From Trinickia diaoshuihuensis (GTDB lineage Bacteria; Pseudomonadota; Gammaproteobacteria; Burkholderiales; Burkholderiaceae), in the NCBI RefSeq assembly GCF_003390925.1, contig NZ_QUBS01000023.1:1-64000 (forward strand): 64,000 bases of DNA, read 5' to 3'. A model generated the notes under the pieces. That model saw only the letters and a program-made list of their open reading frames with translations, ran no database searches and had not been told where the DNA came from. The translations under genes were made by a program, and so were the position numbers. This document shows positions 43,775 through 53,456 of the stretch, in pieces. The first letter of the stretch is position 1; each line of letters opens with the position of its first letter.

Positions 43775-45016
43775 TCATGAAATTGCGCCGACTCGAACCC
43801 AGCCGGCACGATACCACTCGTACAGCAACGCTGTCATCGATCGATCGGCCGAGAGTGTTACAAAGCGTTTCCCCTCGATGCGCCGGACATCGGCCAATTC
43901 GCAGAGCCATTTGCGGCTGCTTCCGAGGGCCGACTCCTCGCCGTTGATAAAGTAGGTTCGCTCGCCATACAGGAGCGCCGTCTTGTTGTCGAGCCGGATG
44001 CCCGACGCTTGCGCGCGCCGGATGAATGCCGCTTCGCTAAGCGGCCGATCGGGCGCATCAAATACCACCTGCGCTTTGGGCTCGCTCAGATAGCTACCGA
44101 GGAACGAGACCAAATCGCGCTCAGTCCATCGGACCTTCGCAAGGATCGCGCCAAGCTCGGCGATCATGGCGTCGGGCAGCTTGGCCGGATGGGCTACGGC
44201 GCTTTGCCGCGGATCGCGATAGAGCCGCTCGCCCGCTTGCGAACGAGCGGCCTCGCCGCGTTCGGCCAAATAGTACAAAAACTGGCCGATCAGTTCGTTC
44301 GCGGAAGGCGCGCGAAAGCCGATGGAGCAGGTCATGCATTCGCCTTCGGCGATGCCGTCGTGCGCGATATGAGGCGGCAGATACAGCATGTCGCCGGGTT
44401 CGAGCAGCCATTCCTCGTCTGGCTCGAAATGCTGTAAAACCTTCAACGGCAGTCCAGGTTTTAACGTCAGGTCGCGCTGAGCCGAAATGCGCCAGCGGCG
44501 CTTGCCTTGCACTTGCAGCAGGAAGACGTCGTAAGAATCGAAATGCGGACCGACGCCGCCGCCGTCCGTCGCATACGAGATCATGAGATCGTCCAGCCGG
44601 GCGTCGGGCACGAAGCGGAAACGCTCGAGCAGGGCGCGCGCGCGATCGTCGTGCAGATCCACCCCTTGCACGAGCAGCGTCCATGCGCGGCGCTTGATGC
44701 TCGGTAGCGCATCGCGATCGAACGGGCCGTGTTCGAGGTTCCAGCGACCGCGCACCTGCGAAATCAAGCGCGCTTCGGCGTCGTCCTTGCCGGCGAGTTC
44801 GAACAGCTCATCACGCGAAAGCGGGGGCGTCGCGCCCGCGATCGCGCCGCGAATCAAAAGCGGCTTTTTCTGCCAATAGCGCCGCATGAATTGCGACGGC
44901 GTGAGACCGCCTAGCAGCGGCGTCGGCACGTCGGGGGAAGGGGGCGCGGCAAGCGCCACGGAGGAGGTGGACGTGGCGGCCGTACCGGCCCGATCGTCGA
45001 GGGGCCGCTTGGGCAT
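43775..45016 (-). CDS. JmjC-domain ribosomal oxygenase (RoxA/YcfD type)
   Basis: 2-oxoglutarate/Fe(II)-dependent oxygenase. E. coli YcfD hydroxylates an arginine of ribosomal protein L16. The 413-residue product has the cupin metal motif GPHFDSYDVFLLQ (HxD at about residue 168) with the distal His in PPHIAHDG, and the N-terminal region FMRRYWQKKPLLIRGA typical of the family. The C-terminal winged-helix-like part (about 270-413) fits dimerising oxygenases. The start codon lies 31 bases from the divergent slyD start. Confidence 0.87.
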   Translation of the reverse strand: MPKRPLDDRAGTAATSTSSVALAAPPSPDVPTPLLGGLTPSQFMRRYWQKKPLLIRGAIAGATPPLSRDELFELAGKDDAEARLISQVRGRWNLEHGPFDRDALPSIKRRAWTLLVQGVDLHDDRARALLERFRFVPDARLDDLMISYATDGGGVGPHFDSYDVFLLQVQGKRRWRISAQRDLTLKPGLPLKVLQHFEPDEEWLLEPGDMLYLPPHIAHDGIAEGECMTCSIGFRAPSANELIGQFLYYLAERGEAARSQAGERLYRDPRQSAVAHPAKLPDAMIAELGAILAKVRWTERDLVSFLGSYLSEPKAQVVFDAPDRPLSEAAFIRRAQASGIRLDNKTALLYGERTYFINGEESALGSSRKWLCELADVRRIEGKRFVTLSADRSMTALLYEWYRAGWVRVGAIS

Positions 45017-45018
45017 CG

Positions 45019-45024
45019 TATAAT
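45019..45024 (+). promoter_or_regulatory. Probable -10 box of slyD
   Basis: A consensus TATAAT ends 23 bases before the slyD ATG, in the 31-base divergent gap. Its -35 would fall inside the oxygenase coding sequence, where no strong match is seen. Confidence 0.5.
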
Positions 45025-45047
45025 GGAACCGTATTTTGGAGACTCGA

Positions 45048-45590
45048 ATGAAAATCGCAAAGAACACCGTTGTTTCGGTCGCTTACAAGCTCTCGGATGC
45101 CCAGGGCAATCTGATCGAGGAAAGCGACGAGCCGATGGTCTATCTGCACGGCGGCTATGATGGCACGTTCCCTAAAATCGAGGAAGAGCTTGACGGACAC
45201 GAGGCGGGCTTCCAGACGCAGATCCAGCTCGAACCTCAAGACGCGTTCGGCGAATACGATCCCGAACTCGTGAAGATCGAGCCGCGCAACCGCTTCCCCG
45301 AACCGCTCGAAGTCGGCATGCAATTCGAAGGCACGCCCGAGGACGGCGACGACGAGATGGATTCGCTGATCTACACGGTCACCGATCTGGCCGAAGACAA
45401 AGTCGTGCTGGACGGCAATCATCCGTTGGCCGGCATGGCCTTGCGCTTCGCGCTGACGGTCAAGGAAGTGCGTGAGGCCACGGCCGATGAGATCGAGCAC
45501 GCGCACGTGCATGGCGCCGAGGGCATTGAAGTCGTCGACGAAGACGATGACGACGAGGAAGGCGCGTCAGGATCCCCCACCCTGCACTGA
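45048..45590 (+). CDS. slyD: FKBP-type peptidyl-prolyl isomerase SlyD-like
   Basis: Folding helper with an FKBP domain and an inserted chaperone flap. The 180-residue product has YKLSDAQGNLIEESDEPM, YLHGGYD and the flap region (about residues 70-130, EPQDAFGEYDPELV). The tail has a few His but is mostly Asp/Glu, unlike the His/Cys-rich nickel-binding tail of E. coli SlyD. A GGAG site precedes the ATG. The 3' end overlaps the convergent phosphoesterase gene by 24 bases. Confidence 0.92.
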   Translation: MKIAKNTVVSVAYKLSDAQGNLIEESDEPMVYLHGGYDGTFPKIEEELDGHEAGFQTQIQLEPQDAFGEYDPELVKIEPRNRFPEPLEVGMQFEGTPEDGDDEMDSLIYTVTDLAEDKVVLDGNHPLAGMALRFALTVKEVREATADEIEHAHVHGAEGIEVVDEDDDDEEGASGSPTLH

Positions 45591-46916
45591 GTAGGGCGTC
45601 GCGCCCTCGGGCGCGCGCGGAGCGCTCGCGGCGGAAGCGGGCGATGCGGGCGATGCGGGCACCGGCGGTGCCGATTGTAGCGCCGACCCGCCCTGGGCCG
45701 CATCGGGCAGCAACGGCGGTTCGGGCTGTGGCGCCGGCGGAGCCGATGCAGGCGGCGCGGGCATTACATATTGAATTCCCGGCAGCGGTTCGATCAAGGT
45801 GCCCGGATTGCCGGTAGCCGAGGCTGGCGCCTGCGTGGTGGCCGGCGGTGCGACCGATGGTGCGGCGGCCGGCGCGGGCAGCGACTTCGGTATCACACGC
45901 ACGCTTACATGAAACGGAGCGGGCCGCCCGTAATTGACCTCCAGCGCGACCCATTGCGTCGTCGCATCGCGCGGAGCGATTGCAATGCGGGTTAAGTTCG
46001 CGACCCGATCGCCTTTATCGTTGTACAGCGGTTGATCGATGGCGAAGCCCTTCGCCGGCGTTTGCGCGTCGTGATGGATTAGGACGACCGGGCCGCGGAA
46101 CGTACGCGCTGCGTTCACTAACGCGCGCTTGAATTCGAGGTAGCCGTCCGGCTTTCGGCGGCGTGCGAACCGCAGCCACGCAAACCGGTCCGCGTGTTCC
46201 TCGTAGCGCGAGAAATCCGGGTCCGCTTCCACGAAAACGACCAGCGCCTTTGCATGACGCCGCTTCGCGTACTCCGCCGCATGTTCGAGCCAGAATGCGG
46301 AGGCGATCGCGCGATCGTCGAATTCGCCGTTGCGTCCCCCGGCGTCGGAGTAATGGTTGTTGCCCCCGACAACGTTCAGGCTCACGAAAACCGTGTCCTC
46401 GGCTTCCCACCGAACGTTTTCACGAAACGCGCGGAATCGGGCGACCTCGCTCTCGCGGGTCAACGCGAGCGTCGGTTTGCCGAGCGATGCGCGATCCGAA
46501 TAGAGCGTCTGCCGCAGAAAATCGAGCCGTTCCGCTGCGTCGTAGCCGCCGCCGGCGGCACTCGCGCAATCGGCCCAATCGTGCTGCCCAGGGACGACGA
46601 CGACCGGTATCGCCGAGGCCTCGAGCAATTGCTGACGTCGCTCGAACAGCGAGTCGGCACAACGCTCGTCGGCGCCCTTGATGTTGCCGTCGTAGACGAC
46701 GAACGACAGGCGCTGGTCGAGCCCGATCGCTTCGAGCAGACGCTGAGCCGACGCCTCGCTCGCCGCGCTCTTCATGACGCCCGAGATGACGGCGAACGAG
46801 AAACGCGTCTCGACCGCCTGCGCGGGGATAGCGAACGCGAGGGCTAGGCCGACGGCCGTCAGGCTCCGTCGCGCCAATTGCCGTAGTTGCGCATGCGCCC
46901 GCCGGCGCCGTGTCAC
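45567..46916 (-). CDS. Exported metallophosphoesterase-like protein
   Basis: A 449-residue product with a signal peptide ([14 protein letters not shown], ending about residue 34). The calcineurin-type domain carries [29 protein letters not shown] and LIHHDAQTP in the order expected of phosphoesterase metal motifs, although the first motif is diverged (DGNIKG rather than GDxxxx). The C-terminal 90 residues are Pro/Ala-rich. The GTG start overlaps the mutS stop (GTGA), so it may be coupled to mutS. Substrate is unknown. Confidence 0.7.
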   Translation of the reverse strand: MTRRRRAHAQLRQLARRSLTAVGLALAFAIPAQAVETRFSFAVISGVMKSAASEASAQRLLEAIGLDQRLSFVVYDGNIKGADERCADSLFERRQQLLEASAIPVVVVPGQHDWADCASAAGGGYDAAERLDFLRQTLYSDRASLGKPTLALTRESEVARFRAFRENVRWEAEDTVFVSLNVVGGNNHYSDAGGRNGEFDDRAIASAFWLEHAAEYAKRRHAKALVVFVEADPDFSRYEEHADRFAWLRFARRRKPDGYLEFKRALVNAARTFRGPVVLIHHDAQTPAKGFAIDQPLYNDKGDRVANLTRIAIAPRDATTQWVALEVNYGRPAPFHVSVRVIPKSLPAPAAAPSVAPPATTQAPASATGNPGTLIEPLPGIQYVMPAPPASAPPAPQPEPPLLPDAAQGGSALQSAPPVPASPASPASAASAPRAPEGATPYSVQGGGS

Positions 46917-49612
46917 CGCTCGATCTCCCCGACGCCGCGCGCGTTGGCGGCCGTGGCCAGTTCATGCAACTCGTAGATCAGATCGAGCGCCTCGCGCGCG
47001 CGTAGCTCGTTCGGATCGATGCCTTTGAGGCGCTCCAGTGCCGGGTGCTCGACGAGTGCGCCGCTATTTGTCCGCGTATCGCTGAAGTCGTCGGGCGCGT
47101 CTTCGGCATAGGCGGGGGCGGCGAACAAATCCAGTTGCGGCGTGGCCCGCGTGACCGACTGTTGTTCGAGATGCGCCAGGTGCTTGCGCGCGGCGCGGAT
47201 CACCGCCGGCGGCACGCCCGCTAGCTGCGCGACCTGGAGCCCATAGCTTTGGCTGGCGGGACCCTCGTCGACCGCGTGCAGGAACACGATTCCATGCCCA
47301 TGCTCGACGGCCGACAAGTGCACGTTGGCCGCTTGCGCGAATTCGGCCGGCAACTGGGTCAACTCGAAGTAGTGCGTCGCAAAAAGCGTATAGCAACCGT
47401 TGGCGGAAAGCAGGTGCCGCGCGATGGCCCATGCGAGCGCAAGGCCGTCGAAGGTCGAGGTGCCGCGGCCGATCTCATCCATCAGCACGAGGCTTCGCTC
47501 TGTCGCGTCGTTCAGAATCGCGGCCGCCTCCGTCATCTCCACCATGAAGGTGGAGCGGCCGCCGGCGAGATCGTCCGCGGCGCCGATGCGCGTGAAGATT
47601 CGATCGATCGGGCCGAAGCAAGCACGCTGCGCCGGCACGTAACTGCCGACGTAGGCCATCAACGCGATCAATGCGGTTTGCCGCATGAACGTCGACTTAC
47701 CGCCCATGTTCGGGCCGGTGATCAAAAGCAGCTTGCGTTGAGCGTTCAAACGGCAATCGTTGGCGACGAACTGTTCTACTTGCGCCTCCACCACGGGATG
47801 GCGTCCTTGCTCGATTTCGATGCCGCCGTCATCGGTGAAGTCGGGCGCGACCCAATTGAGCGTTTGCGCGCGCTCGGCGAACGCCGCGAGAACGTCCAAT
47901 TCGGCCAAAGCGGCCGCCACGCGCTGGCAGTCTTCGATGAACGGCAGCAACGCTTGCAGCACGGCGTCGTACAGAGCCCGTTCGCGGGCGAGCGCGCGCT
48001 CTTGCGCCGATAGCGCCTTGTCTTCGAACGCCTTCAGTTCGGGCGTGATATAGCGCTCGGCGTTCTTCAACGTTTGCCGGCGCCGGTAGTCGTCAGGGAC
48101 CTTATCCGTTTGGCCGCGCGTGACCTCGATGTAAAAACCGTGGACCTTGTTGTACTCGACGCGCAGATTGTTGATACCCGTGCGCGTGCGCTCGCGCGCT
48201 TCGAGATCGATCAAGAATTGCCCGCAGTTCTCCGAGATATCGCGCAGCTCGTCGAGGTCCGCGTCGTAGCCGCGTGCGATGACGCCGCCGTCGCGCACCA
48301 TCGCGGCGGGCTCCTCGGCAATCGCGCGCGTGAGGAGATCGACGCAACCGGCCGGTGGTTCGAGGCCCGCCCCGATGCGTTCGAGCGCCGGCGTGCCTGC
48401 CGCCATCGCGATGGCGAGTTCGCGCAAGGCGGGCAACGTCTTGAAGGTATCGCGCAGGCTCGACAAGTCGCGCGGCCGCGCCGAGAGCAGCGCCAGCCGG
48501 CCGGTGATCCGTTCGACGTCCGCGATCTTACGCAGGGCGCCGCGCAGCATGTCGAGGCTTGCGCCGTGCGGCGCATCGAGCAGCGCGCCGATCGCTTGCT
48601 GGCGCGCTTGCGCGATCACGGACGCGCGCGGCGGATGGTGCAGCCAGTGACGCAATAGGCGGCTACCCATCGTCGAGCAACAGGTGTCGAGCAGCGAGCA
48701 CAGCGTCGGCGATTCGCCGCCACGCAATGTTTCCGTGAGTTCGAGGTTGCGGCGCGTGGCGGGATCGAGACCGATGTATTCGGTCTCGGTTTCCACCTTC
48801 AGACTGCGCACGTGACGCAATTGTTGGCCCTGTGTCGAGGCCGCGTAAAGCAGGACCGCGCCCGCTGCGCCGCACGCGCTCGTGAGCCCTTCGGCGCCGA
48901 AGCCGTCGAGGCTTGCAACGTTCAGTTGATCGCACAGCCGTTGCACGCCCGATGCGACGTCGAAGTGCCAAGCGGGTACGCGCGTGAGGATCCCGCTGGC
49001 CACACCCGGTATTGCCTCGCTGGCGCCGTCGGCCACGAGCACTTCGGCCGGACGAATGCGCTCGAGCGCGGCGCCGGCTTCGCCGGGGGCGACTTCCGCC
49101 AGCCGCAGCGCGCCGCTCGCGAGATTGAGCCAAGCGAGACCGATCGCCGTCACGACGCCGCGCTTGTTATGCGTGGGGCAAGCAGCGAGCAGATAGACGT
49201 CGCTTTTGTCGGAGAGCAACGCGGCATCGGTCAGCGTGCCCGGCGTGACGATGCGCACGACCTTGCGCTCGACGGGCCCTTTCGATGTGGCCGGATCGCC
49301 GATCTGTTCGCAGATCGCGACCGACTCGCCGAACTTGACGAGCTTGGCGAGGTACTGCTCGACGGCGTGATAGGGCACGCCCGCCATTTTGATCGGATTG
49401 CCCGCCGAGGCGCCGCGCTGCGTGAGCGTGAGATCGAGCAGGCGCGCGGCTTTCTCGGCGTCCTCGAAGAAGAGCTCGTAGAAGTCGCCCATGCGGAAGA
49501 ACAGCAGCGTGCCGGGGTGATCGGCTTTGATGCGCAGGTACTGCTGCATGTAAGGCGTGTGCTTCGCAAGGGCCTGGTCAGACACGGCTTCGATGCTGGA
49601 TTCTGTTTTCAT
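46913..49612 (-). CDS. mutS: DNA mismatch repair protein MutS
   Basis: Recognises mismatches and small loops and recruits MutL. The 899-residue product has the mismatch-binding F-x-E motif in [11 protein letters not shown] (about residues 42-52), Walker [10 protein letters not shown] (about 640-648), Walker [17 protein letters not shown] and the C-terminal helix-turn-helix region. It marks the left edge of the accessory island. The 241 bases upstream hold its promoter region and a GTTCCCC/GGGGAAC inverted repeat at about 49675-49697. Confidence 0.98.
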   Translation of the reverse strand: MKTESSIEAVSDQALAKHTPYMQQYLRIKADHPGTLLFFRMGDFYELFFEDAEKAARLLDLTLTQRGASAGNPIKMAGVPYHAVEQYLAKLVKFGESVAICEQIGDPATSKGPVERKVVRIVTPGTLTDAALLSDKSDVYLLAACPTHNKRGVVTAIGLAWLNLASGALRLAEVAPGEAGAALERIRPAEVLVADGASEAIPGVASGILTRVPAWHFDVASGVQRLCDQLNVASLDGFGAEGLTSACGAAGAVLLYAASTQGQQLRHVRSLKVETETEYIGLDPATRRNLELTETLRGGESPTLCSLLDTCCSTMGSRLLRHWLHHPPRASVIAQARQQAIGALLDAPHGASLDMLRGALRKIADVERITGRLALLSARPRDLSSLRDTFKTLPALRELAIAMAAGTPALERIGAGLEPPAGCVDLLTRAIAEEPAAMVRDGGVIARGYDADLDELRDISENCGQFLIDLEARERTRTGINNLRVEYNKVHGFYIEVTRGQTDKVPDDYRRRQTLKNAERYITPELKAFEDKALSAQERALARERALYDAVLQALLPFIEDCQRVAAALAELDVLAAFAERAQTLNWVAPDFTDDGGIEIEQGRHPVVEAQVEQFVANDCRLNAQRKLLLITGPNMGGKSTFMRQTALIALMAYVGSYVPAQRACFGPIDRIFTRIGAADDLAGGRSTFMVEMTEAAAILNDATERSLVLMDEIGRGTSTFDGLALAWAIARHLLSANGCYTLFATHYFELTQLPAEFAQAANVHLSAVEHGHGIVFLHAVDEGPASQSYGLQVAQLAGVPPAVIRAARKHLAHLEQQSVTRATPQLDLFAAPAYAEDAPDDFSDTRTNSGALVEHPALERLKGIDPNELRAREALDLIYELHELATAANARGVGEIER

Positions 49613-49853
49613 TCAATGAGTTGCTGAAAAACGTGTTCGGACATTTGCAGACATTCGCTCCCATTTTTCGCCATGTTCCCCGCTGTCAAGGGGGAACGAA
49701 CGGGGACCTTTAGCGGCCATTCGTTGACTATACTTCGAGCACAGTCCCCCGGCCATAAGCCGAACGGCCAAAGCCATATAAGGAAAGGGATTGGCGGCAA
49801 TCCGCCAGTCCCCTTGCTCGTGGCTTTTCATACATTCGAAGCGAACAGCAACC

Positions 49854-50174
49854 GTGAAAGCAGACCTGAACTTGGCGCTAGTAAAGCGTCTGAAACTCGG
49901 CGAAAGGCCGGTCGGCGTCAACTCGAAGGGCGCCTTGGTGTTCGAAGCGAACGTCGAAAACAAGCCCTACATTCTATGGGATTCGAACCGGGATGCGCCG
50001 CCTGGATTTGGGGTCCGCCTCGAACAAGCGATTCTGAGCCGCGCTCCGAACGTCTACAATGCCCTCAAACCGATCGACTGGCCGCCGCTTCCGGCGCCAG
50101 AACCGCACGTGTACGCGCCTCCAAAGCCGCGCTCCGGCCGTCCGCCGAAAGCGAGCAACGCGACGGCCGATTGA
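49854..50174 (+). pseudogene. Integrase-arm-like fragment or small unrecognised protein
   Basis: A 106-residue open frame from a GTG at 49854. The segment NKPYILWDSNRDAPPGFGVRL (residues about 36-56) resembles the N-terminal arm-binding domain of tyrosine recombinases. The rest diverges into a Pro-rich stretch ending in KPRSGRPPK, which looks like an AT-hook. No recombinase catalytic domain follows, so I read it as a remnant or a small derived DNA-binding protein. A diverged copy of 49938-49976 lies at 60929-60968. The ribosome site is weak. Confidence 0.4.
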
Positions 50175-50252
50175 GGGGCGGGCGCCAGCTCCGACGGGAT
50201 TGGCATGTGAAGAGGTGACCGCCTGCGCAACGAAATCAATGGGGAGAGGGTC

Positions 50253-50975
50253 ATGCCGTTTATTGACGCGGCGTTGAAAACGTATGAGATCCTGGCAGCG
50301 GTTCACATGCTGCCTGACCAGGCGGCGCTCACGACCACAGAGGCCGCTCTCTTTTTGCGCCTGTCGCCGAAGAGCTTGGAGCGAATGAGGTCGAAGGAAG
50401 CGGCGCGCCGTATGTTCAAGCAGGCGGCAGGGGCGCGCGCGGTGGGAACCAGAAATGCCTTTACCTGAAGAGTTCGCTGTTGGCATGGCAGCAAGCCAAC
50501 CAAATTTCGAACGTGATGGAAGCAGCGGTCAGGAAGGGCCAAGCGTTCAAGACGATCTTCGACCTTGTTGCCGACGCTCCGTTCTACCTCGATGCGAATG
50601 GACGGGTTGCTGGCGCCGCCGAGGACACTTCGTTGAGCGTGGTCATTGAGCGACTGGGTTCGGACGTGTGGAGTTTGCTTTGGCTGCCTGTGGTCGAGGC
50701 GGGACGAGAATGGGCGGACTTGGCAGCGCACCAGAACCTTGCTCGGGAGCTAGACCGTTCTGGCTGTGGCAGAACGGAAGATCGCGGCGGCATTAGAGGC
50801 GAGCGGCATTGGCTCCGCGATCGGGGGCGACATTGATGGTCAGGCTTCCGTGCAAATCAACACAGTCGAATCAAAAATACCAAGCGATCCCGATGATGCC
50901 GACGCTCCGCATCGGACTCTTAAGCCGCCAAAGCCGCGCTACCCACGCAAGCGAGCCAAGATCACGCGGCTCTAA
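50253..50975 (+). pseudogene. HTH (excisionase/AlpA-like) protein gene with two frameshifts
   Basis: The gene starts at the ATG at 50253 after GGGGAGAGGG. The first part gives ALTTTEAALFLRLSPKSLERMR, an excisionase-type helix-turn-helix. At about 50388-50392 the frame must move back by one base to continue as VEGSGAPYVQAGG...GNQKCLYLKSSLLAWQQAN, the expected wing and C-terminus of such proteins. A second shift near 50755-50765 is needed to continue as VAERKIAAALEA to the basic end KPRYPRKRAKITRL. Restored length is about 240 residues. It is probably an inactivated island gene. A sequencing error or programmed frameshift cannot be excluded. Confidence 0.55.
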
Positions 50976-51045
50976 CTGTCGGCTAGCGTTGTCGTGTGGG
51001 CAGACGGCGCCACCAACCTTGCTTGCCATCGACGGTGATATGCCA

Positions 51046-52176
51046 TCAAAGCAAATGGCGCATGGGGCGAAGGTCGTGCATGAAGGTATCGTTCTTCCAC
51101 TCGCTGTCCATGGCCGTCGAACGAAAAATGAATGCGTTGCTGGCGTCGTCCGAAGTATCGATCAGTTGGCGCAGCAGGCCGAAATTTTCGGCCTGCGTCT
51201 CCCTCCACGAGTTCTTCCGTTTCACGAGTTCAGGGAGCGGGTGATCTTCCACAAAGCCTTGATATTTTCCCAGGAATCCGGTTACCACGTCAGCGATTTG
51301 AATGCCCGGTTCGCTTTTCGAATCGGCGAAGCGGAAGCTGATTTCTCGATCCCCGTCTTTGAACGTCGTATCGTTCAGGCTTTTTTCAACCTGGATTTCG
51401 CGGTCGAAGATATGGATGGCATTTTTGAAGAGCACTACGGGGCGCGTGTAAAAGGTGTGAAATCCATCGATCAGCATGCTCTCCTCGTTGTCGACGAGGC
51501 AGGCTAGCTCAGGAAGCGACGCAGATCTTCCGATCAAGGTCTTCAGCATGAGTGCGGACAGATTGTCGTTCTCGGGGCTGCGCGCATCCAGGAAGACGCT
51601 GATATCGGTGATGAAGTCGGCTGTTCTTTCCGGCTGGATGTCGGGATAGCAATGTCGCTTTAACAGGGCCAAGAACGAAGGCTTGTCGAGATTGGCAAGC
51701 CGGTAGATCTCGTTCTTCAAAGCCTGATGGTGCGGGTGGTAGCTTCCGAATCCGTCTTCCGACAAGATCGCGTCGATGATATCGACGATCGCCCAATAGA
51801 TGATGTTGATGCTGGAATAGTGAATCATGATCCCTTGGTCGATGATCCAAGACAGGACAGACTGCAACTTTTTCGACGCGAGAACTTGCTCGAAATCGCC
51901 CTTAGCTACATGGGCAAACTTGATCTCGGGGGCGTTGTCCTGCATTCGCAACTTGGCGCGCAGGGGCTCCAGGTCGGGAAAGACGCGCCCTTCCTCGAGG
52001 ACGATGCCGCCGAGCACAAAATTCTTGTGCTCGGAAATGTTGGTGCCGTCGTCCGTCAAATAGAGCTTTCGAATGTTGTTTGTCTCGTCATAGTAGAACG
52101 TGAACTTGTCGTCGGCCCGCCGAAGTTGAAAAGCGCCGATCATGATTTCCCGCATGGCGTTCACATCAAATTCCAT
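51046..52176 (-). CDS. DUF3800 domain protein
   Basis: A 376-residue protein with the two ends of a DUF3800 domain: FYYDETNNIRKLYL (residues about 27-40, acidic pair after a beta strand) and DSKSEPGIQIADVVTGFLG (about 286-304). In this RNase-H-like family those acidic residues are thought to bind metal. DUF3800 genes are often found in mobile islands near restriction or defence genes. An AGGAGA site lies 8 bases before the ATG. Base composition is less G/C-biased than the core genes, suggesting transfer. No partner toxin or antitoxin is obvious. Confidence 0.75.
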   Translation of the reverse strand: MEFDVNAMREIMIGAFQLRRADDKFTFYYDETNNIRKLYLTDDGTNISEHKNFVLGGIVLEEGRVFPDLEPLRAKLRMQDNAPEIKFAHVAKGDFEQVLASKKLQSVLSWIIDQGIMIHYSSINIIYWAIVDIIDAILSEDGFGSYHPHHQALKNEIYRLANLDKPSFLALLKRHCYPDIQPERTADFITDISVFLDARSPENDNLSALMLKTLIGRSASLPELACLVDNEESMLIDGFHTFYTRPVVLFKNAIHIFDREIQVEKSLNDTTFKDGDREISFRFADSKSEPGIQIADVVTGFLGKYQGFVEDHPLPELVKRKNSWRETQAENFGLLRQLIDTSDDASNAFIFRSTAMDSEWKNDTFMHDLRPMRHLL

Positions 52177-52768
52177 GATGCGTATCTCCTGATTCGCCGC
52201 CGTGGGCGTTGCCGCAATGAGGTCTCGTGCCTGGTGGCGTCCGGTCGATCGACGAGCTCAACCTATGTGCATGATACAAGCGGAACTTGCGGCCAGGATC
52301 GATCGAAAATCTATTGTCGGCGCATTGCATTGCTGATACGCTGAACCAATTCCCAGTTTGCTCACGAGGGAATCGGTGGGCGCATTTCCCAGAGCCAGAC
52401 GCTTGGTTTTGAAGTGGCGTAGTCACCTTATCAGACAGGTTGCCGTCTTCGCGAACGGTCGTTGAGATTCTACGCAGCGATAAGAACAAAAAGCGCGTTC
52501 GGCCACAACCTTTACAACGACGAATGGCCACAAGTTTTGTGACCGTTCTGGCCATATCAAGTCGGTCGACCGCGGGCGGAGCATAGCCCTCGGTCGCGAT
52601 ATCAATGCAATGTGCGGCGCGCCCATCGGTCGTCTTGGCGAACAGGCGAGCGGCTGAGGGCTTGATCTGCAAGCACGCGCATCAATCAAATGTTTTTGGT
52701 TCCGAGCGGGGCGGGTGCGCGTTGTCGGTGCTCTGGTCCGTTATGTCTATTTTTTGGAGTGACTTGCC
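52177..52768. other. Gap of about 590 bases with no supported gene
   Basis: Open frames on the minus strand (52166-52672 and 52423-52689) have no ribosome site or recognisable domain and overlap each other in different frames. A Cys pair in RRCKGCGRT within the first could be a remnant of a zinc-ribbon protein. I see no insertion-sequence ends. It may be decayed island sequence and probably holds the DUF3800 promoter near its left edge. Confidence 0.4.
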
Positions 52769-53153
52769 ATGCGTGTTGATTTGACCGACGTATGCGACGC
52801 CGTTAGCAAATACTGTCTTGCTGTCTGGCGTCAACTACAACCGCCGCCGGCAAAGGTAATTGTCGCTGGACAGTCTTGCTGTGCGAGAGCGCCCGCGTGA
52901 CGGCGATAGGTGCGACGAACTTTTGGATGCCCTGAGGCAGTGCTTCCAGGGGTTCTTTTTTGAGGGTGATACGAGCGAGGTTGATGTGGAGAACGTGAGG
53001 TTCGCAAACGCGAACTCGGACCTTGGGCTGGTGAATGATCGGTGGAAGGTCGGAATCGATCTCCCTGATGAATCCGATCCCGATGGGGCGATGACGCGAC
53101 ATTGGTTCACGCCGAATGAGGAGGGCGACTCAAAATGCCGAAGAAATTTATAG
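52769..53153 (+). pseudogene. Small unrecognised ORF, possibly frameshifted
   Basis: A good ribosome site (GGAG, 10 bases before the ATG at 52769) begins a 43-codon frame (MRVDLTDVCDAVSKYCLAVW) that stops at 52901. A second frame, open from 52860 to 53153, gives a 97-residue acidic product containing CDELLDALRQCFQGFFFEGD. One frameshift near 52870 would join them into a protein of about 125 residues. Its end overlaps the next ORF's start by 19 bases. I do not recognise the product. Confidence 0.35.
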
Positions 53154-53383
53154 ATCCTACGCAGCGGATCACGGATGAACTCACGGCCTATCTTGGTCAG
53201 CGGTTTCCGGAGATGAAGGACGCGCAACTCCTTGTCGACTACTCTCACGACAAGGCGGGTGGCTATGGCGCGTATGTCCAATTTCTCGTTGGAACCCGAA
53301 CGTGGTCGGCGGTCTGTGAATACCGCGAGGTCGGACGAACGCGCGAGTATCGCTGGCATTGCACTCGGGATTGGCGCGACTGA
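53135..53383 (+). CDS. Small unrecognised protein
   Basis: An 82-residue product that starts MPKKFIDPTQRITDELTAYL, with a GGAGG site 12 bases upstream. It is rich in Tyr and Trp toward the C-terminus (YVQFLVGTRTWSAVCEYREV). The start lies inside the preceding ORF, implying translational coupling. No family is recognised. Two tightly coupled small genes in an island could be a toxin-antitoxin or regulator pair, but nothing in the sequence proves it. Confidence 0.4.
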   Translation: MPKKFIDPTQRITDELTAYLGQRFPEMKDAQLLVDYSHDKAGGYGAYVQFLVGTRTWSAVCEYREVGRTREYRWHCTRDWRD

Positions 53384-53456
53384 GATTAACATCTCGCAAA
53401 TGGAGCGCAGTTGAGGCCGGCATGGTGCGAGGGAGGCGCCATGCCGAGCGTATGGA

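Noticed and set aside
49978-49992. GGGATTCGAACC looks like the reverse complement of a tRNA T-arm, which would suit an island insertion site
   Set aside because: The flanks do not form the paired T-stem or an acceptor stem, and the bases encode WDSNRD in an integrase-like frame.
52166-52672. 168-codon minus-strand frame in the island gap
   Set aside because: No ribosome site or domain. It overlaps another frame of similar quality, so I left the region as non-coding or decayed.
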